Shown here: positions 49,082 to 58,137 of the stretch, piece by piece
How the letters are laid out: each line of letters opens with the position of its first letter
Numbering within the stretch: position 1 is the stretch's first letter
NCBI GenBank assembly: GCA_012522445.1
Contig: JAAYKL010000061.1
Location: 1-61,192 of the forward strand
Direction: 5' to 3'
DNA length: 61,192 nt
Source of the DNA: Myxococcales bacterium
GTDB lineage: Bacteria > Myxococcota_A > Polyangia > JAAYKL01
Notes under the pieces: generated by a model
Told to the model about the DNA's origin: nothing
Databases searched by the model: none
The model's input: the letters and a program-made list of their open reading frames with translations, nothing else
Position numbers and translations under genes: made by a program

Positions 49082-51435
49082 AACAGTTGATCATCGCCTC
49101 ACACAACCCGGGAAAAATTGCGGAGATCCGCCACGCCCTCGCCTCGCACGCCATCGAACTCTTGCCGCTGTCGGACTTCCCCGACCTGCCAGACATCGAG
49201 GAGACCGGGCAAACCTTCGCCGAAAACGCCGCCATCAAGGCCGAGACCATTTGTCGCATTACGGGGATGCCGGTGTTGGCCGATGACTCAGGGCTCGAAG
49301 TGGATGCCCTCGACCAACGCCCCGGTGTGTTCTCGGCGCGCTACGGTACCCCCGAGTTGGATGACAAAGGGCGCTACGAGTACCTGCTCGACGAAATGCG
49401 CGACGTGCCGACAGCGCAGCGCGGGGCCCGGTTTCGATGCGCGATGGCCCTGGCGCGCCCCGCTGAAGAGACGGTCTTCTTCGAGGGGACTGTCGCGGGT
49501 GCCATCACCACTGCGCCGGCCGGGGATGGCGGGTTTGGCTACGACCCCATTTTTGTGCCCGCCCGGTTTTCCCGCACCATGGCCGAGCTCTCCACCGACG
49601 AAAAAGAGCGCATCTCCCATCGCGGCGAAGCGATCAAAGCCCTGGCCTATTGGCTCGCCTTAGAGCGAGACGACACCCGTTGGGACCTGCGGGCCATCTT
49701 TGCCTCGGACCACCTCTTCGCGCGGGCGCTGCAAGAGGCCCGGGACCAAATCGCTGCTTACGACAGCTACCGCGATCGCCTGGGAGAACACATCGACATC
49801 CTTCGGGACTGCCTGCAGCACCACACCGATCTGTCGCGCGCCCTGGAGCGCCTGGGCAGCTACGCTTTTTTGCGCGCCAGCGAGGATTTGAACGACAGCC
49901 AGGGGCAGTCCTTGTTGGCCCATTACCGCAACGTCGCGACCCGCGCCGGCGAAGCGGCCAGTTTTCTCTCGCCCCAGATCCTCGCCATCGCCCCCGAGCG
50001 CATCGACGCCTGGCGACAGGACCCCAAGCTCGCGCCGTGGTCTATTATGCTGGATCGCTGGTTGCGCTTTCGACCCCACACGCTGCGCCCAGAAGAAGAG
50101 CGCATCCTCGCCATGCAAGGCGAGATACGGGGCGCCCCCAGTCAAATCTTCCGCCAACTCAACGACGCGGACTTCCGCTTTGGCAGCGTGCGCGATGCCC
50201 AGGGCGACCTCGTGGAGTTGACCCATGGCAGTTGGGGTTCCCTGCAGGAGTCCCCCGATAGAGAGGTGCGAAAGCAGAGCTTTCAAAAGATGTACGCCGT
50301 CTACGAGGCCCACGCCAACACCTTGGCCGCTACCCTACACGCCTCGGTGCAAGAAGACGTATTCGCCGCGCGGGTGCGCCACTTTGCCAGCGCGCGTGAG
50401 GCGGCGCTCTTCGACGACAATGTCTCCACGGCGGTGTACGACAACCTCATCCAAACCGTGCGCGACCACATGGATGTGCACCATCGTTATCTCGCCCTGC
50501 AACAGCGACGCCTGGGGGTCTCCGCGTTGCGCGTGTACGACACCTATGTACCCTTAGCCGCAGCGCCGCGCACCGAAACCTCCTGGGACGACGCTGTCCA
50601 GCAAATCGCCAGCGCCCTGGCACCGCTGGGGCCGGAGTATGTGCAAACCCTCCAGGCGGGATTGACGACCCAGCGCTGGTCCGATCGCTTCGAGCGTTCC
50701 GGCAAGCGCAGCGGGGCGTTTTCAGCCGGCGGCTACGACACCCCTCCTTACATTTTGATGAACTACCGCACCGACTCTTTGCGCAGCGTGTACACCTTGG
50801 CTCACGAGGCGGGGCACTCCATGCACACTTGGTACAGCGCCCAGAGCCAGCCCTATCCCCACTGGGAGTACAGCATCTTCGTCGCCGAAGTGGCCTCCAC
50901 GTTCAACGAGCAATTGCTGACGCGCCATCTCTTGCAACGCGCCAGCGACGACGCCACGCGGGCCTACATCATCGATCAGGAGATCGCGCAAATCCGCATG
51001 ACCCTGGTGCGCCAAACCATGTTTGCCGAATTCGAAAAGCGCATCCACGAAATCGTCGAAAACGAATCCCCGCTCACCCTGGAAGTGTTCCGCAGCGAAT
51101 ACAGCGCGCTGCTAGATGTTTACTTCGGTCCGCTCTTGGCGCGCGACGACGCGCACACCATGGAGTGGGGGCGCATCCCGCACTTTTACAACGCGTTCTA
51201 CGTTTACAAATACGCCACGGGCATTGCCGCAGCCATCGCCTTGGCCGATGCCGTGTGCGGTGACGACAGCGCGGCACAAGGGCGCTATCTCAACTTCTTG
51301 CGCTCCGGTGGGGCGGCGTTTCCCCTAGACCAACTCCGCGACGCCGGCGTCGACCTCAACTCCCCTGCCCCCATCGCCAAGGCCATGGCGCGCTATGCCG
51401 CCCTCGTCGACGAGCTCGAAACACTGTTGCCGTAA
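49078..51435 (+). CDS. Fusion: RdgB dITP/XTP pyrophosphatase + oligoendopeptidase F (M3)
   Basis: One 785-residue frame encodes two enzymes. Residues 1-~198 are a full RdgB/HAM1 house-cleaning NTPase (SHNPGKIAEI, ADDSGLEVDAL, GDGGFGYDPIF, SHRGEAIKAL). Residues ~203-785 are a full PepF: it opens with WDLRAIFASD, the usual PepF start, and has the zinc site HEAGH (576-580) with Glu604 in EVASTFNE, then the family GRIPHFYNAFYVYKYATG. There is no stop, frameshift or linker beyond ~5 residues at the join. Both active sites look intact. Overlaps rph by 4 bp. Such a fusion is unfamiliar to me. Confidence 0.93.
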   Translation: MKQLIIASHNPGKIAEIRHALASHAIELLPLSDFPDLPDIEETGQTFAENAAIKAETICRITGMPVLADDSGLEVDALDQRPGVFSARYGTPELDDKGRYEYLLDEMRDVPTAQRGARFRCAMALARPAEETVFFEGTVAGAITTAPAGDGGFGYDPIFVPARFSRTMAELSTDEKERISHRGEAIKALAYWLALERDDTRWDLRAIFASDHLFARALQEARDQIAAYDSYRDRLGEHIDILRDCLQHHTDLSRALERLGSYAFLRASEDLNDSQGQSLLAHYRNVATRAGEAASFLSPQILAIAPERIDAWRQDPKLAPWSIMLDRWLRFRPHTLRPEEERILAMQGEIRGAPSQIFRQLNDADFRFGSVRDAQGDLVELTHGSWGSLQESPDREVRKQSFQKMYAVYEAHANTLAATLHASVQEDVFAARVRHFASAREAALFDDNVSTAVYDNLIQTVRDHMDVHHRYLALQQRRLGVSALRVYDTYVPLAAAPRTETSWDDAVQQIASALAPLGPEYVQTLQAGLTTQRWSDRFERSGKRSGAFSAGGYDTPPYILMNYRTDSLRSVYTLAHEAGHSMHTWYSAQSQPYPHWEYSIFVAEVASTFNEQLLTRHLLQRASDDATRAYIIDQEIAQIRMTLVRQTMFAEFEKRIHEIVENESPLTLEVFRSEYSALLDVYFGPLLARDDAHTMEWGRIPHFYNAFYVYKYATGIAAAIALADAVCGDDSAAQGRYLNFLRSGGAAFPLDQLRDAGVDLNSPAPIAKAMARYAALVDELETLLP

Positions 51436-51452
51436 TTGGGGCGCTGTGCCCG

Positions 51453-51986
51453 TTAGTTGGCCGCGGCGCTCTTCTCGCGGATGAGTGCGGAGAGGGCTGC
51501 TTTGTCCTGGGCGGTGACCTGACGGGCGCTCGCTGTCTCGATGGATGGCGATGCCTTGGGGGATGGCGATGCCTTGGGGGATGGCGATGCCTTGTGGGAT
51601 GCCGGCGCGTGTACCACATTGTTTGCACCGGGCGCAGCGACCTTGGCCGACGGCGATGTCGCGGGTTTGGCTTGGGCTTTGGCGGGCGTGGTGTTTGCGG
51701 TCTTGGCCGGTGCCACCGCTGTCTTGGCCTTGGTGATGGCGTGGCGAGCGGCCTGCTGGGCTTGGGCTTTTTTCGCAGAGACCTCGGGGACTTTGACGCG
51801 GATCTCCTCGCGGGTCACCGCGGCCTTTTTTTCGATTTCGTCGCCCAAGAGCTGGGCCTCAGTGGTTTGCGAGATCGACTGCAGGTGGCCAAAGAGACTT
51901 TGTTCGCCCAGTTTCACGAAGAAGGCGAAGTACAAGAGCGCCAGGGTCAACGAGAAGGTGAATAAAAATTTGAGCATGGATTTCAT
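51453..51986 (-). CDS. Membrane-anchored Lys/Ala/Pro-rich protein with SPKA repeats
   Basis: 177 residues from ATG 51986. One N-terminal membrane segment (~6-24, FLFTFSLTLALLYFAFF), a short helical part, then a low-complexity Lys/Ala/Pro/Thr region with three SPSPKA-type hexapeptide repeats encoded by an 18-bp tandem repeat (51543-51596), ending ALSALIREKSAAAN. The basic tail recalls histone-H1-like or TonB-like linkers. Convergent with the RdgB-PepF gene and divergent from the zinc-ribbon gene. Real coding status is likely but not certain. Confidence 0.6.
   Translation of the reverse strand: MKSMLKFLFTFSLTLALLYFAFFVKLGEQSLFGHLQSISQTTEAQLLGDEIEKKAAVTREEIRVKVPEVSAKKAQAQQAARHAITKAKTAVAPAKTANTTPAKAQAKPATSPSAKVAAPGANNVVHAPASHKASPSPKASPSPKASPSIETASARQVTAQDKAALSALIREKSAAAN
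51543..51596. repeat. 18-bp tandem repeat, three copies
   Basis: GGATGGCGATGCCTTGGG occurs at 51543-51560 and 51561-51578 exactly and at 51579-51596 with one change. It encodes the SPKA hexapeptides of the overlying gene and is likely to vary in copy number between strains. Confidence 0.9.
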
Positions 51987-52015
51987 GCCGCCACGATACG
52001 ACCTTCGCACGCGTG

Positions 52016-52069
52016 TTGACAAGAAAACGGCAAAATGGGATAGAGCCTGAAATTGGCCACCGTGGCCAA
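52016..52069 (+). promoter_or_regulatory. Promoter plus perfect inverted repeat upstream of the zinc-ribbon gene
   Basis: Perfect -35 TTGACA (52016-52021), 17 bp spacer, weak -10 GATAGA (52039-52044). Immediately after, TTGGCCA (52053-52059) and TGGCCAA (52063-52069) form a perfect 7-bp inverted repeat with a CCG centre, near the predicted start of transcription: a candidate operator. Confidence 0.5.
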
Positions 52070-52116
52070 ACCAACCGCAGTGCGGGTTCGGTTTTGTACA
52101 AAGAAAGACAAATGAC

Positions 52117-52836
52117 ATGGCATTCGAAGATCAGACGCTGCAATGCGTAATGTGCGGAGTAGAATTTGTTTTCAGCGCCGGTGAGCAGCAGTTTCACCAA
52201 GAAAAAGGCTTCACCGCTCAGCCCAAGAGGTGCCCGGGTTGTCGCGCCGCAAAAAAACAGCGCACGCGCAAACAAAAACAAAACCAATTCACCGGCGAAT
52301 ACCGCTCCCCCGCCTTCGATGGCTCTGCGCCGCGCCAACTGCGCCAAGACACCCATGCAGCCCGGCAGCGCAACCGATACGGCGACTATCGCTCGCCCTC
52401 CTTTCGCGATCAAAAAAGCCACTTCGACGAGGAGTACCGCTCGCCTGCGTTTCGCGACATCGACGCCTTCAATCCGCAAGACGAATACCGCTCTCCCGGC
52501 TTTCAAGAGTACGAAAACATCCGCCCCGAAGAGGAGTATCGCTCGCCCGCCTTTGGCAACACACAGGCGCAATATCGCGATGAGCGACCGCTGTTTCAAA
52601 TCACCTGCGTGGCGTGTGGCGAGGACGCCATGGTGCCCTTCATCCCCGAAGAAAAAGAAGACCCCATGTGCCAAGGCTGCTACCGCGAGCACAAAGAGAT
52701 GCTGAAAAAAGAAGCGGCCGCCCTGGCCCAACGCGCCCAACAAGAGGCCGAAGCTGCGGCGGAAGCAGCGGGCGAAGCACAAGACCTTCCCACCGCAACC
52801 ATTGGGGCCGAAACCGCCGATTCCGCGGACGAATAA
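52117..52836 (+). CDS. Protein with two zinc ribbons joined by five EYRSPxF repeats
   Basis: 239 residues. N-terminal zinc ribbon (zf-trcl type) with Cys10, 13, 39, 42; second zinc ribbon with Cys164, 167, 185, 188. Between them the heptad E/DYRSP(A/S/G)F occurs five times, at 61, 90, 106, 123 and 140, the last four spaced 16-17 residues. The linker is rich in Arg, Gln, Asp and aromatic residues, a composition seen in disordered RNA-binding or condensate-forming segments. The C-terminus is an Ala/Glu helix and an acidic tail. Likely nucleic-acid or ribosome binding, but that is inference. Not recognised as a known full-length family. Confidence 0.75.
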   Translation: MAFEDQTLQCVMCGVEFVFSAGEQQFHQEKGFTAQPKRCPGCRAAKKQRTRKQKQNQFTGEYRSPAFDGSAPRQLRQDTHAARQRNRYGDYRSPSFRDQKSHFDEEYRSPAFRDIDAFNPQDEYRSPGFQEYENIRPEEEYRSPAFGNTQAQYRDERPLFQITCVACGEDAMVPFIPEEKEDPMCQGCYREHKEMLKKEAAALAQRAQQEAEAAAEAAGEAQDLPTATIGAETADSADE

Positions 52837-52870
52837 CCCACAACCACTCACGCGCCTTTCTGATCGCCCC

Positions 52871-55204
52871 TCACATCTGCTGGGCGGCGACGCACACCTG
52901 TCCCAGGGCCACGCCACCGTCCCCGGGCGGCACTTGCTGCGCCTGGTGCACCACAAAGCCTTGCGCCGGTAGGGCCACTGCCAATGCCCCGCACAACACG
53001 CGGTTCATCATGACGCCGCCGCCCAAGACGATGTGGTTTTGCCCGGTATGTTGCCGGCCGTGCTGCGCCAAAGCCACCGAGGCCTCCACCAACGCCTGGT
53101 GAAACCCCAAGGCCACCGCGGGAATTTGCTGGGGAGGTGGCGCCGCCTGCACCGACACAAAGGCATCGGAAAAATCCACCAGCATCATTTCGCCTTCGGT
53201 GCGCAGGGAAAAGGGAACCGAAATGGATGCGTCCGGTGGCGACTGGGCCGCCATGGCCGCCATGGCTTCGAGGCGGATGGCCGCTTGTCCGTCGTAAGTG
53301 ATGTCGCCCGGCGCCAGTCCCAGAGCCGCAGCAAAGGCGTCGAACAAGCGCCCTGCCCCGTGTGCCAATGGCGCATTGACGCTGTGCGCCAACTGTTGCG
53401 CCCACACCGATAATTCTTCGGCGGTGGCGTGAAGTCGTTGACACCAGCGCTCATCTGGCGACAGTCCCGCCGCCATCCACCGGGCGAAGAGCTGTCGCGC
53501 GGGCCTGCGAATCGCCGCCTCGCCGCCGGGGAGCGCCACCGGAGCCAAGCTGCCCAAGCGCCGAAACGCACCGGGGACAACGTGCAGCAGCTCGGCGCCC
53601 CACAACGCCCCATCGGTGCCCCAGCCCGTGCCATCGTAGATCAACGCCAATGCCTCGTTGCGTCCGGCTTCGCACATGACGGCGGCGGCGTGGGCGTGGT
53701 GGTGTTGCACGGGATACAAGGGCACGCCCCATTCCTTGGACAGCCTCTCACCCAGTCGCGTGGCGGGCATATCGGGGTGCATGTCCACGGCGATGCACTG
53801 CGGGGTTTGGCGCAAAAACCGCGGCAGTTCCTCGACCACTTGGCGCAAGGCGTCCTGGGCCTCCGGGGTATCCAAATCGCCAATGTGCGGCGACAAAACC
53901 GCCGAACGCCCAAAACCGATGGCCATGGTGTTCTTTAAGTGCGCCCCCATGGCCAAGCACGTTTGGGGCAGCTTCATGGGGAGGGACAAGGCATTGGGGG
54001 CATAGCCCCTAGCGCGGCGCCAGAGTTGCACGTCGCCACCGGCATCGATGAGCAGGGAGTCGTCGTTGCGCAAGTTGATGTCGCGGTCGTGCAGCAAGAA
54101 GGCGTCGGCGATCCCCGAGAGGCGCGCCAAGGCTTCTTCGTTGCGCAGAGCGATGGGCTCGGCGCTGCGGTTGCCGCTGGTCATGACCAGCAGATCAAAT
54201 GGCGGCACCGGATCGCCGGACAGGGGCTCGCAGAGCAGCCAGTGCAAGGGCGTTGTGGGCAGCATGACGCCTAGGTTGGGCATGTCGGGAGAGAGCGCGT
54301 TGCGCAAGGGCGATTCGCGGTGCGCCGATTTGAGCGGGGCGATGACGATGGGGGCTTGTGGGCTTTCCAGTTGGGTGGCGAGGCGCTCGGAGATCTCGCA
54401 CCAGCGCTTTGCGACAGCGAGGTTGCGCGCCATGACCGCCAGGGGTTTGTGGGGGCGTTGCTTGCGTTTTCGCAGCCGTTCAACCGCCTCGGTGTTGGTG
54501 GCGTCGGCGACCAAAAGGAAGCCGCCCAGACCGCGAACTGCCAAAATTTGTCCGCTTAAAATCAAATTTCGTCCATCTTTAATTGGCATATCAGACAAAA
54601 TTTGTCCGTTTTTGTCGCAGAGTTTTAACTGGGGGCCACAGCGAGGACACGCGATGGTTTCGGCATGAAAACGGCGATTGTCCGGCGTTTCGTAGTCGTG
54701 GCGGCAGTCGTCGCAAAGCGCAAAAGGCGCCATGGTGGTGCGCTCGCGATCGTAGGGCATCCCGTGCACCACCGTGTAGCGCGGCCCGCAATTGGTGCAG
54801 GTGGTGAACGCATATCCGTAAAAGCGGCTATGCGGATCGAAGACATCGCGGCGGCAGTCGGCACAGACGCCCAAGTCGGCGGGAATGGAGACGCGCGGTT
54901 CGCCGAGGGATTGGCTCTTCTCGATGTGGAAACCCGCACGCCACACCGCGTCTGTTGCTGGGCCATTGTCGCGCAGGTGTAGCGCTGCCAACTGGGCCTG
55001 CGGCGGCAGGGCTTGGGGCAACGCCGCCATGAAGGCATCCACGCTGTGCACAGGGCCGATGAGCTCCAGCCACACCGTGCCGGCTTGGTTGCGCACCCTC
55101 CCCGCCAGGCGATGCTGTTGCGCGAGGCGCGCCACGGTGGGACGAAATCCAACGCCCTGCAAAATGCCCGTCAGTTCATAGGTGGTGCGGATGAGATGGG
55201 TCAT
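52871..55204 (-). CDS. hypF: Carbamoyltransferase HypF
   Basis: Makes the thiocarbamate on HypE that becomes the CN ligands of [NiFe] hydrogenase. 777 residues: N-terminal acylphosphatase domain (GILQGVGFRPTVARLA), two zinc-finger motifs (CADCRRDVFDP...CTNCGPR; CDDCRHDY...CPRCGP), YrdC-like domain (~200-380) and C-terminal Kae1-like carbamoyltransferase domain (VQHHHAHAAAVMCE; LGGGVMMNRVL). Full length. It is the last gene of the hydrogenase operon, 24 bp after the receiver gene. The other hyp genes are not in this window. Confidence 0.96.
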   Translation of the reverse strand: MTHLIRTTYELTGILQGVGFRPTVARLAQQHRLAGRVRNQAGTVWLELIGPVHSVDAFMAALPQALPPQAQLAALHLRDNGPATDAVWRAGFHIEKSQSLGEPRVSIPADLGVCADCRRDVFDPHSRFYGYAFTTCTNCGPRYTVVHGMPYDRERTTMAPFALCDDCRHDYETPDNRRFHAETIACPRCGPQLKLCDKNGQILSDMPIKDGRNLILSGQILAVRGLGGFLLVADATNTEAVERLRKRKQRPHKPLAVMARNLAVAKRWCEISERLATQLESPQAPIVIAPLKSAHRESPLRNALSPDMPNLGVMLPTTPLHWLLCEPLSGDPVPPFDLLVMTSGNRSAEPIALRNEEALARLSGIADAFLLHDRDINLRNDDSLLIDAGGDVQLWRRARGYAPNALSLPMKLPQTCLAMGAHLKNTMAIGFGRSAVLSPHIGDLDTPEAQDALRQVVEELPRFLRQTPQCIAVDMHPDMPATRLGERLSKEWGVPLYPVQHHHAHAAAVMCEAGRNEALALIYDGTGWGTDGALWGAELLHVVPGAFRRLGSLAPVALPGGEAAIRRPARQLFARWMAAGLSPDERWCQRLHATAEELSVWAQQLAHSVNAPLAHGAGRLFDAFAAALGLAPGDITYDGQAAIRLEAMAAMAAQSPPDASISVPFSLRTEGEMMLVDFSDAFVSVQAAPPPQQIPAVALGFHQALVEASVALAQHGRQHTGQNHIVLGGGVMMNRVLCGALAVALPAQGFVVHQAQQVPPGDGGVALGQVCVAAQQM

Positions 55205-55228
55205 GCATGGGCGCGTGTTGTAACGGGA

Positions 55229-55606
55229 TTATTTGCCGAGCTTCACTTGCAAGGTCTTGATGAAGAGCTCGAAGTTGAGGGGTTTTTGAAACAGGCCATC
55301 CAAGCCCAAGGTGTTGTAGTCGATGTTGGTGTTGAGCTGATCGCCCACGGAGCTGAGCATGAACACCGGCGCCTTGTTGCCCGCGAGTTTGAGATCGCGC
55401 GCCAACCCCACACCGGCGTCGACTTCCTCCATCATGAGATCGACGATGATGAGGTCGGGGCCCACCTCGTGGTACTTGGCGAGCCCATCTTCAGCGCTTT
55501 GTGCGGTGGCCACAATGTAGCCGTTGGCTTCCAGCATGATGCGCGTCGCGTCCAAAAAATCCTGATCGTCATCAACGCACAGAATCACGAATTTTCCATC
55601 TTTCAT
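55229..55606 (-). CDS. Receiver-only response regulator in the hydrogenase operon
   Basis: 125 residues, a single CheY-like receiver domain: acidic pocket VDDD (11-14), phospho-acceptor Asp56 in LIIVDLMMEE, the Ser in MLSS and switch Lys in FQKPLNF. No output domain. The ATG overlaps the stop of hoxW by four bases (ATGA), so translation is coupled to hydrogenase maturation. It could act by protein contact, as CheY or Spo0F do; the partner kinase is not in this window's operon. Confidence 0.92.
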   Translation of the reverse strand: MKDGKFVILCVDDDQDFLDATRIMLEANGYIVATAQSAEDGLAKYHEVGPDLIIVDLMMEEVDAGVGLARDLKLAGNKAPVFMLSSVGDQLNTNIDYNTLGLDGLFQKPLNFELFIKTLQVKLGK

Positions 55607-56139
55607 GTCTGCCTCCTGAGCGCCCCGTCGTCGCCTAAGGGCTGTGAGTGTTTTGCATATCTTTTAGCGTACTCGTCAAAGCGGCGGTCGCGCAACAGTT
55701 CTTCCATGAAGCGAAAGGCTTCGCGGTAATTGCGCACCGCGTTGGGTGAGAGTCGCTCGCCAAACTCGTTAAATTCGTAACCGCGAACGCCCAGCAGAAA
55801 CCCGCGGGTCTGCGCGCCGAGCAGGGAGTGGGCCATCTCCAGCACCGCTTGCGGACTGATGCTGTGGGTGGAGAAGGACATCGATGCGCAGGGCTCGACC
55901 TCTTCGAACCAAAACGGCGCAGGGCCGCTGGTGTCGGCGTCCATGAAGATCACCACGTCGTGCGCAGCGATGGCGGCGGCGTCTTCAACGGTGAGCTGGT
56001 AATCCGCGTCGATGGTCACATCGGTCCAACCGCCGGCTTCTTCGAGGGCTGCGGCGAGCAAGGGGCCCAGACCGTCGTCGAGACGCCCGGGGTTCCCATA
56101 CCCGATTACCAAGACACCACTGGGTGCGGTGGTTGCCAT
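55603..56139 (-). CDS. hoxW: Hydrogenase maturation endopeptidase
   Basis: 178 residues. M52 family: starts with VLVIGYGNPGRLDDGLGPLLA, with the nickel-sensing Asp/Glu in the RLDDGLGP segment, and has the second metal ligand region VVIFMDADTSGPAP and the His in STHSISP. It clips the C-terminal extension of the large subunit after nickel insertion. Encoded 6 bp after hoxH, which identifies its substrate; HoxW is named from that context. Confidence 0.9.
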   Translation of the reverse strand: MATTAPSGVLVIGYGNPGRLDDGLGPLLAAALEEAGGWTDVTIDADYQLTVEDAAAIAAHDVVIFMDADTSGPAPFWFEEVEPCASMSFSTHSISPQAVLEMAHSLLGAQTRGFLLGVRGYEFNEFGERLSPNAVRNYREAFRFMEELLRDRRFDEYAKRYAKHSQPLGDDGALRRQT

Positions 56140-56145
56140 CGACAG

Positions 56146-57573
56146 TTACCGCGTGGCGCGTCGATCGAGGACGCTCCCTTCCCGGTCGAGCACTTGCACC
56201 TCGAGGGGCATGCGGCCTAAGGCGTGGGTGGCGCACGACAAGCAGGGGTCGTAGGCGCGAATCGCCACCTCGACGTGGTTGAGCAAACCCTCGGTAATGG
56301 TTTGTCCCGAGAGATAGGTTTTGGCCACGGACTCCACGGCGCGGTTCATGGGCTCGTTGTTGTTGGTGGTGGAGACGATGAGGTTGCACATGGTCACCTG
56401 CCCGCCTTCATTCACCTTGTAGTGGTGAAACAACGTGCCGCGGGGCGCTTCGATTAGGCCCACGGCCTCTTCGCGGCGATCGCCTTTCAAGAGCAAGTCG
56501 GTGCCTTGTAGGTCGGGGTCGTGGAGCAAGAGTTGGATTTTTTCGACGGCGTGCAAGACCTCGATCATGCGCGCCCAGTGGTAGGCCAGCGAGAGGTTGT
56601 TGGGCTTGCCCTCGGTGACGGCCATAAAAGCTTGGCGGCTGGCCTCGGCCAAGGGCGTGTCGATGAAGTTGCAGGCGTTGACGCGGGCCAACGGGCCGAC
56701 GCGATACCAACCGTCCTCGGGGCCGATGGACTTAATGTAGGGGAACTTCATGTAGGAGTAGTCGCGCACTTCTTCCGCGATGTAGTTGGTGTAGTTCGCG
56801 TAGTCGACCTGGTCGAAGACCGTCTCGCCGGCAGCATCAATGGCGCGCAGATTGCCGTGGTACAGATCCATGGCCCCATCTTCGCGCACCAACGAGAGGT
56901 GGTGGGAGGGGAAGTTGGCAAAGGCCAAGGCCTCATCGAGGTGGGAGACCGTGTAGTCTTGGGCCAATTTCACCGCGCCTTGCGCCCACTCGATTTGCTG
57001 GTCGATGTCTTTGAGCAAGGCGTCGCGCTCTTCGATGGAGAGGTTTTTGTTGATGCCGCCGGGGATCGCGCCGGTGCCGTGAATTTTTTTGCCCGCCGTC
57101 GCCTTGATAATCTCCTGACCGTACTTGCGCATCATCACGCCCTGGACCGCCAGCTCGGGATGCTTTTGGGCCACGCCGATCACGTTGCGGATGGCCACGT
57201 CGGCATCGAAGCCAAAGAGCAGGTCGGGCGAACAGAGGTGGAAGAAGTGCAGCGAATGGGATTGAAAAATTTGTCCGTAGTGCATGAGGCGGCGCATCTT
57301 TTCGGCCACCGGCGTCAGGACATCGACGCCGACGATGCGGTCCATGGCCTTGGCCGCTGCCAGGTGGTGGCTGACCGGACAAATGCCGCAAAGGCGCTGG
57401 ATGGTCACCGGCACTTCCCAAAAGGGGCGCCCCTGAATGAATCGCTCAAAACCGCGAAACTCGACGATGTGCAAACGCGCCCGCTCCACCTGGTTGTTGT
57501 CGTCTAGGTGAATTGTAACCTTGCCGTGGCCTTCTACGCGCGTAACCGGCTCGATGGTAATTTTGGTACTCAC
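56146..57573 (-). CDS. hoxH: Bidirectional [NiFe] hydrogenase large subunit
   Basis: 475 residues. Nickel ligands in the N-terminal RLCGICPVSH and C-terminal DPCLSCATH motifs; the start TRVEGHGKVTIHL is typical. After DPCLSCATH a ~22-residue extension (ALGRMPLEVQV...) remains for removal by the protease encoded next. Group 3d (NAD-linked) assignment follows from the hoxF-hoxU-hoxY neighbours. Confidence 0.96.
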   Translation of the reverse strand: MSTKITIEPVTRVEGHGKVTIHLDDNNQVERARLHIVEFRGFERFIQGRPFWEVPVTIQRLCGICPVSHHLAAAKAMDRIVGVDVLTPVAEKMRRLMHYGQIFQSHSLHFFHLCSPDLLFGFDADVAIRNVIGVAQKHPELAVQGVMMRKYGQEIIKATAGKKIHGTGAIPGGINKNLSIEERDALLKDIDQQIEWAQGAVKLAQDYTVSHLDEALAFANFPSHHLSLVREDGAMDLYHGNLRAIDAAGETVFDQVDYANYTNYIAEEVRDYSYMKFPYIKSIGPEDGWYRVGPLARVNACNFIDTPLAEASRQAFMAVTEGKPNNLSLAYHWARMIEVLHAVEKIQLLLHDPDLQGTDLLLKGDRREEAVGLIEAPRGTLFHHYKVNEGGQVTMCNLIVSTTNNNEPMNRAVESVAKTYLSGQTITEGLLNHVEVAIRAYDPCLSCATHALGRMPLEVQVLDREGSVLDRRATR

Positions 57574-57588
57574 AGCATCCTCCTTGTC

Positions 57589-58137
57589 TCAGTCATACTT
57601 GATGAGGCTGTAGGGCAGTTCCAGGGGTTTGTCGGTGAGCAAGGCGACCAGCGCCTCCCAAATGGTGTCGGCAGAGGGCGGACACCCCGGGAGGTGGTAG
57701 TCGATTTTCACCACTTCGTGGCACGGGTACACCCGGTCGAGGAGCAGCGGCAAGTCGGGGTCTGCGGGGATTTTTTTGCTGGGATTGTGCACCGTCACGC
57801 CGTTGAGATAGGCCTCTTCGAGACACTCTTTGAGGGGCACGTTGTTGCGCATGGCCGGAATGCCACCCATGATGGCGCAATCGCCGCAGGAGATGAGGAT
57901 TTGGCAGTTTTTGCGGAAGTCTTTGAGGACGTGCACGTTTTCCTCGTTGCAGCACCCCCCTTCGATGAGACCGACAAGACACGGGGCCGAGAAGGTTTTG
58001 ATGTCGTTGATGGGGGACTTGTGAAACTCGATGAGATCGACCAACTGCAGAATGCGGTCGTCGATGTCGAGCACCGACATGTGGCAACCAAAGCAGCCGG
58101 CGAGAGAAGTTGTTGCGATTTTGGGTTTGCTCATCAT
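57589..58137 (-). CDS. hoxY: Bidirectional [NiFe] hydrogenase small subunit
   Basis: 182 residues, the short type of small subunit with only the proximal 4Fe-4S cluster. Cysteine ligands in AGCFGCHMSVLD, in SCGDCAIMGG and in LPGCPPSAD. No Tat signal, so cytoplasmic. The ATG at 58137 overlaps the TGA of hoxU (TGATG) and implies coupled translation; ATG 58134 or GTG 58140 are close alternatives. Confidence 0.95.
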   Translation of the reverse strand: MMSKPKIATTSLAGCFGCHMSVLDIDDRILQLVDLIEFHKSPINDIKTFSAPCLVGLIEGGCCNEENVHVLKDFRKNCQILISCGDCAIMGGIPAMRNNVPLKECLEEAYLNGVTVHNPSKKIPADPDLPLLLDRVYPCHEVVKIDYHLPGCPPSADTIWEALVALLTDKPLELPYSLIKYD

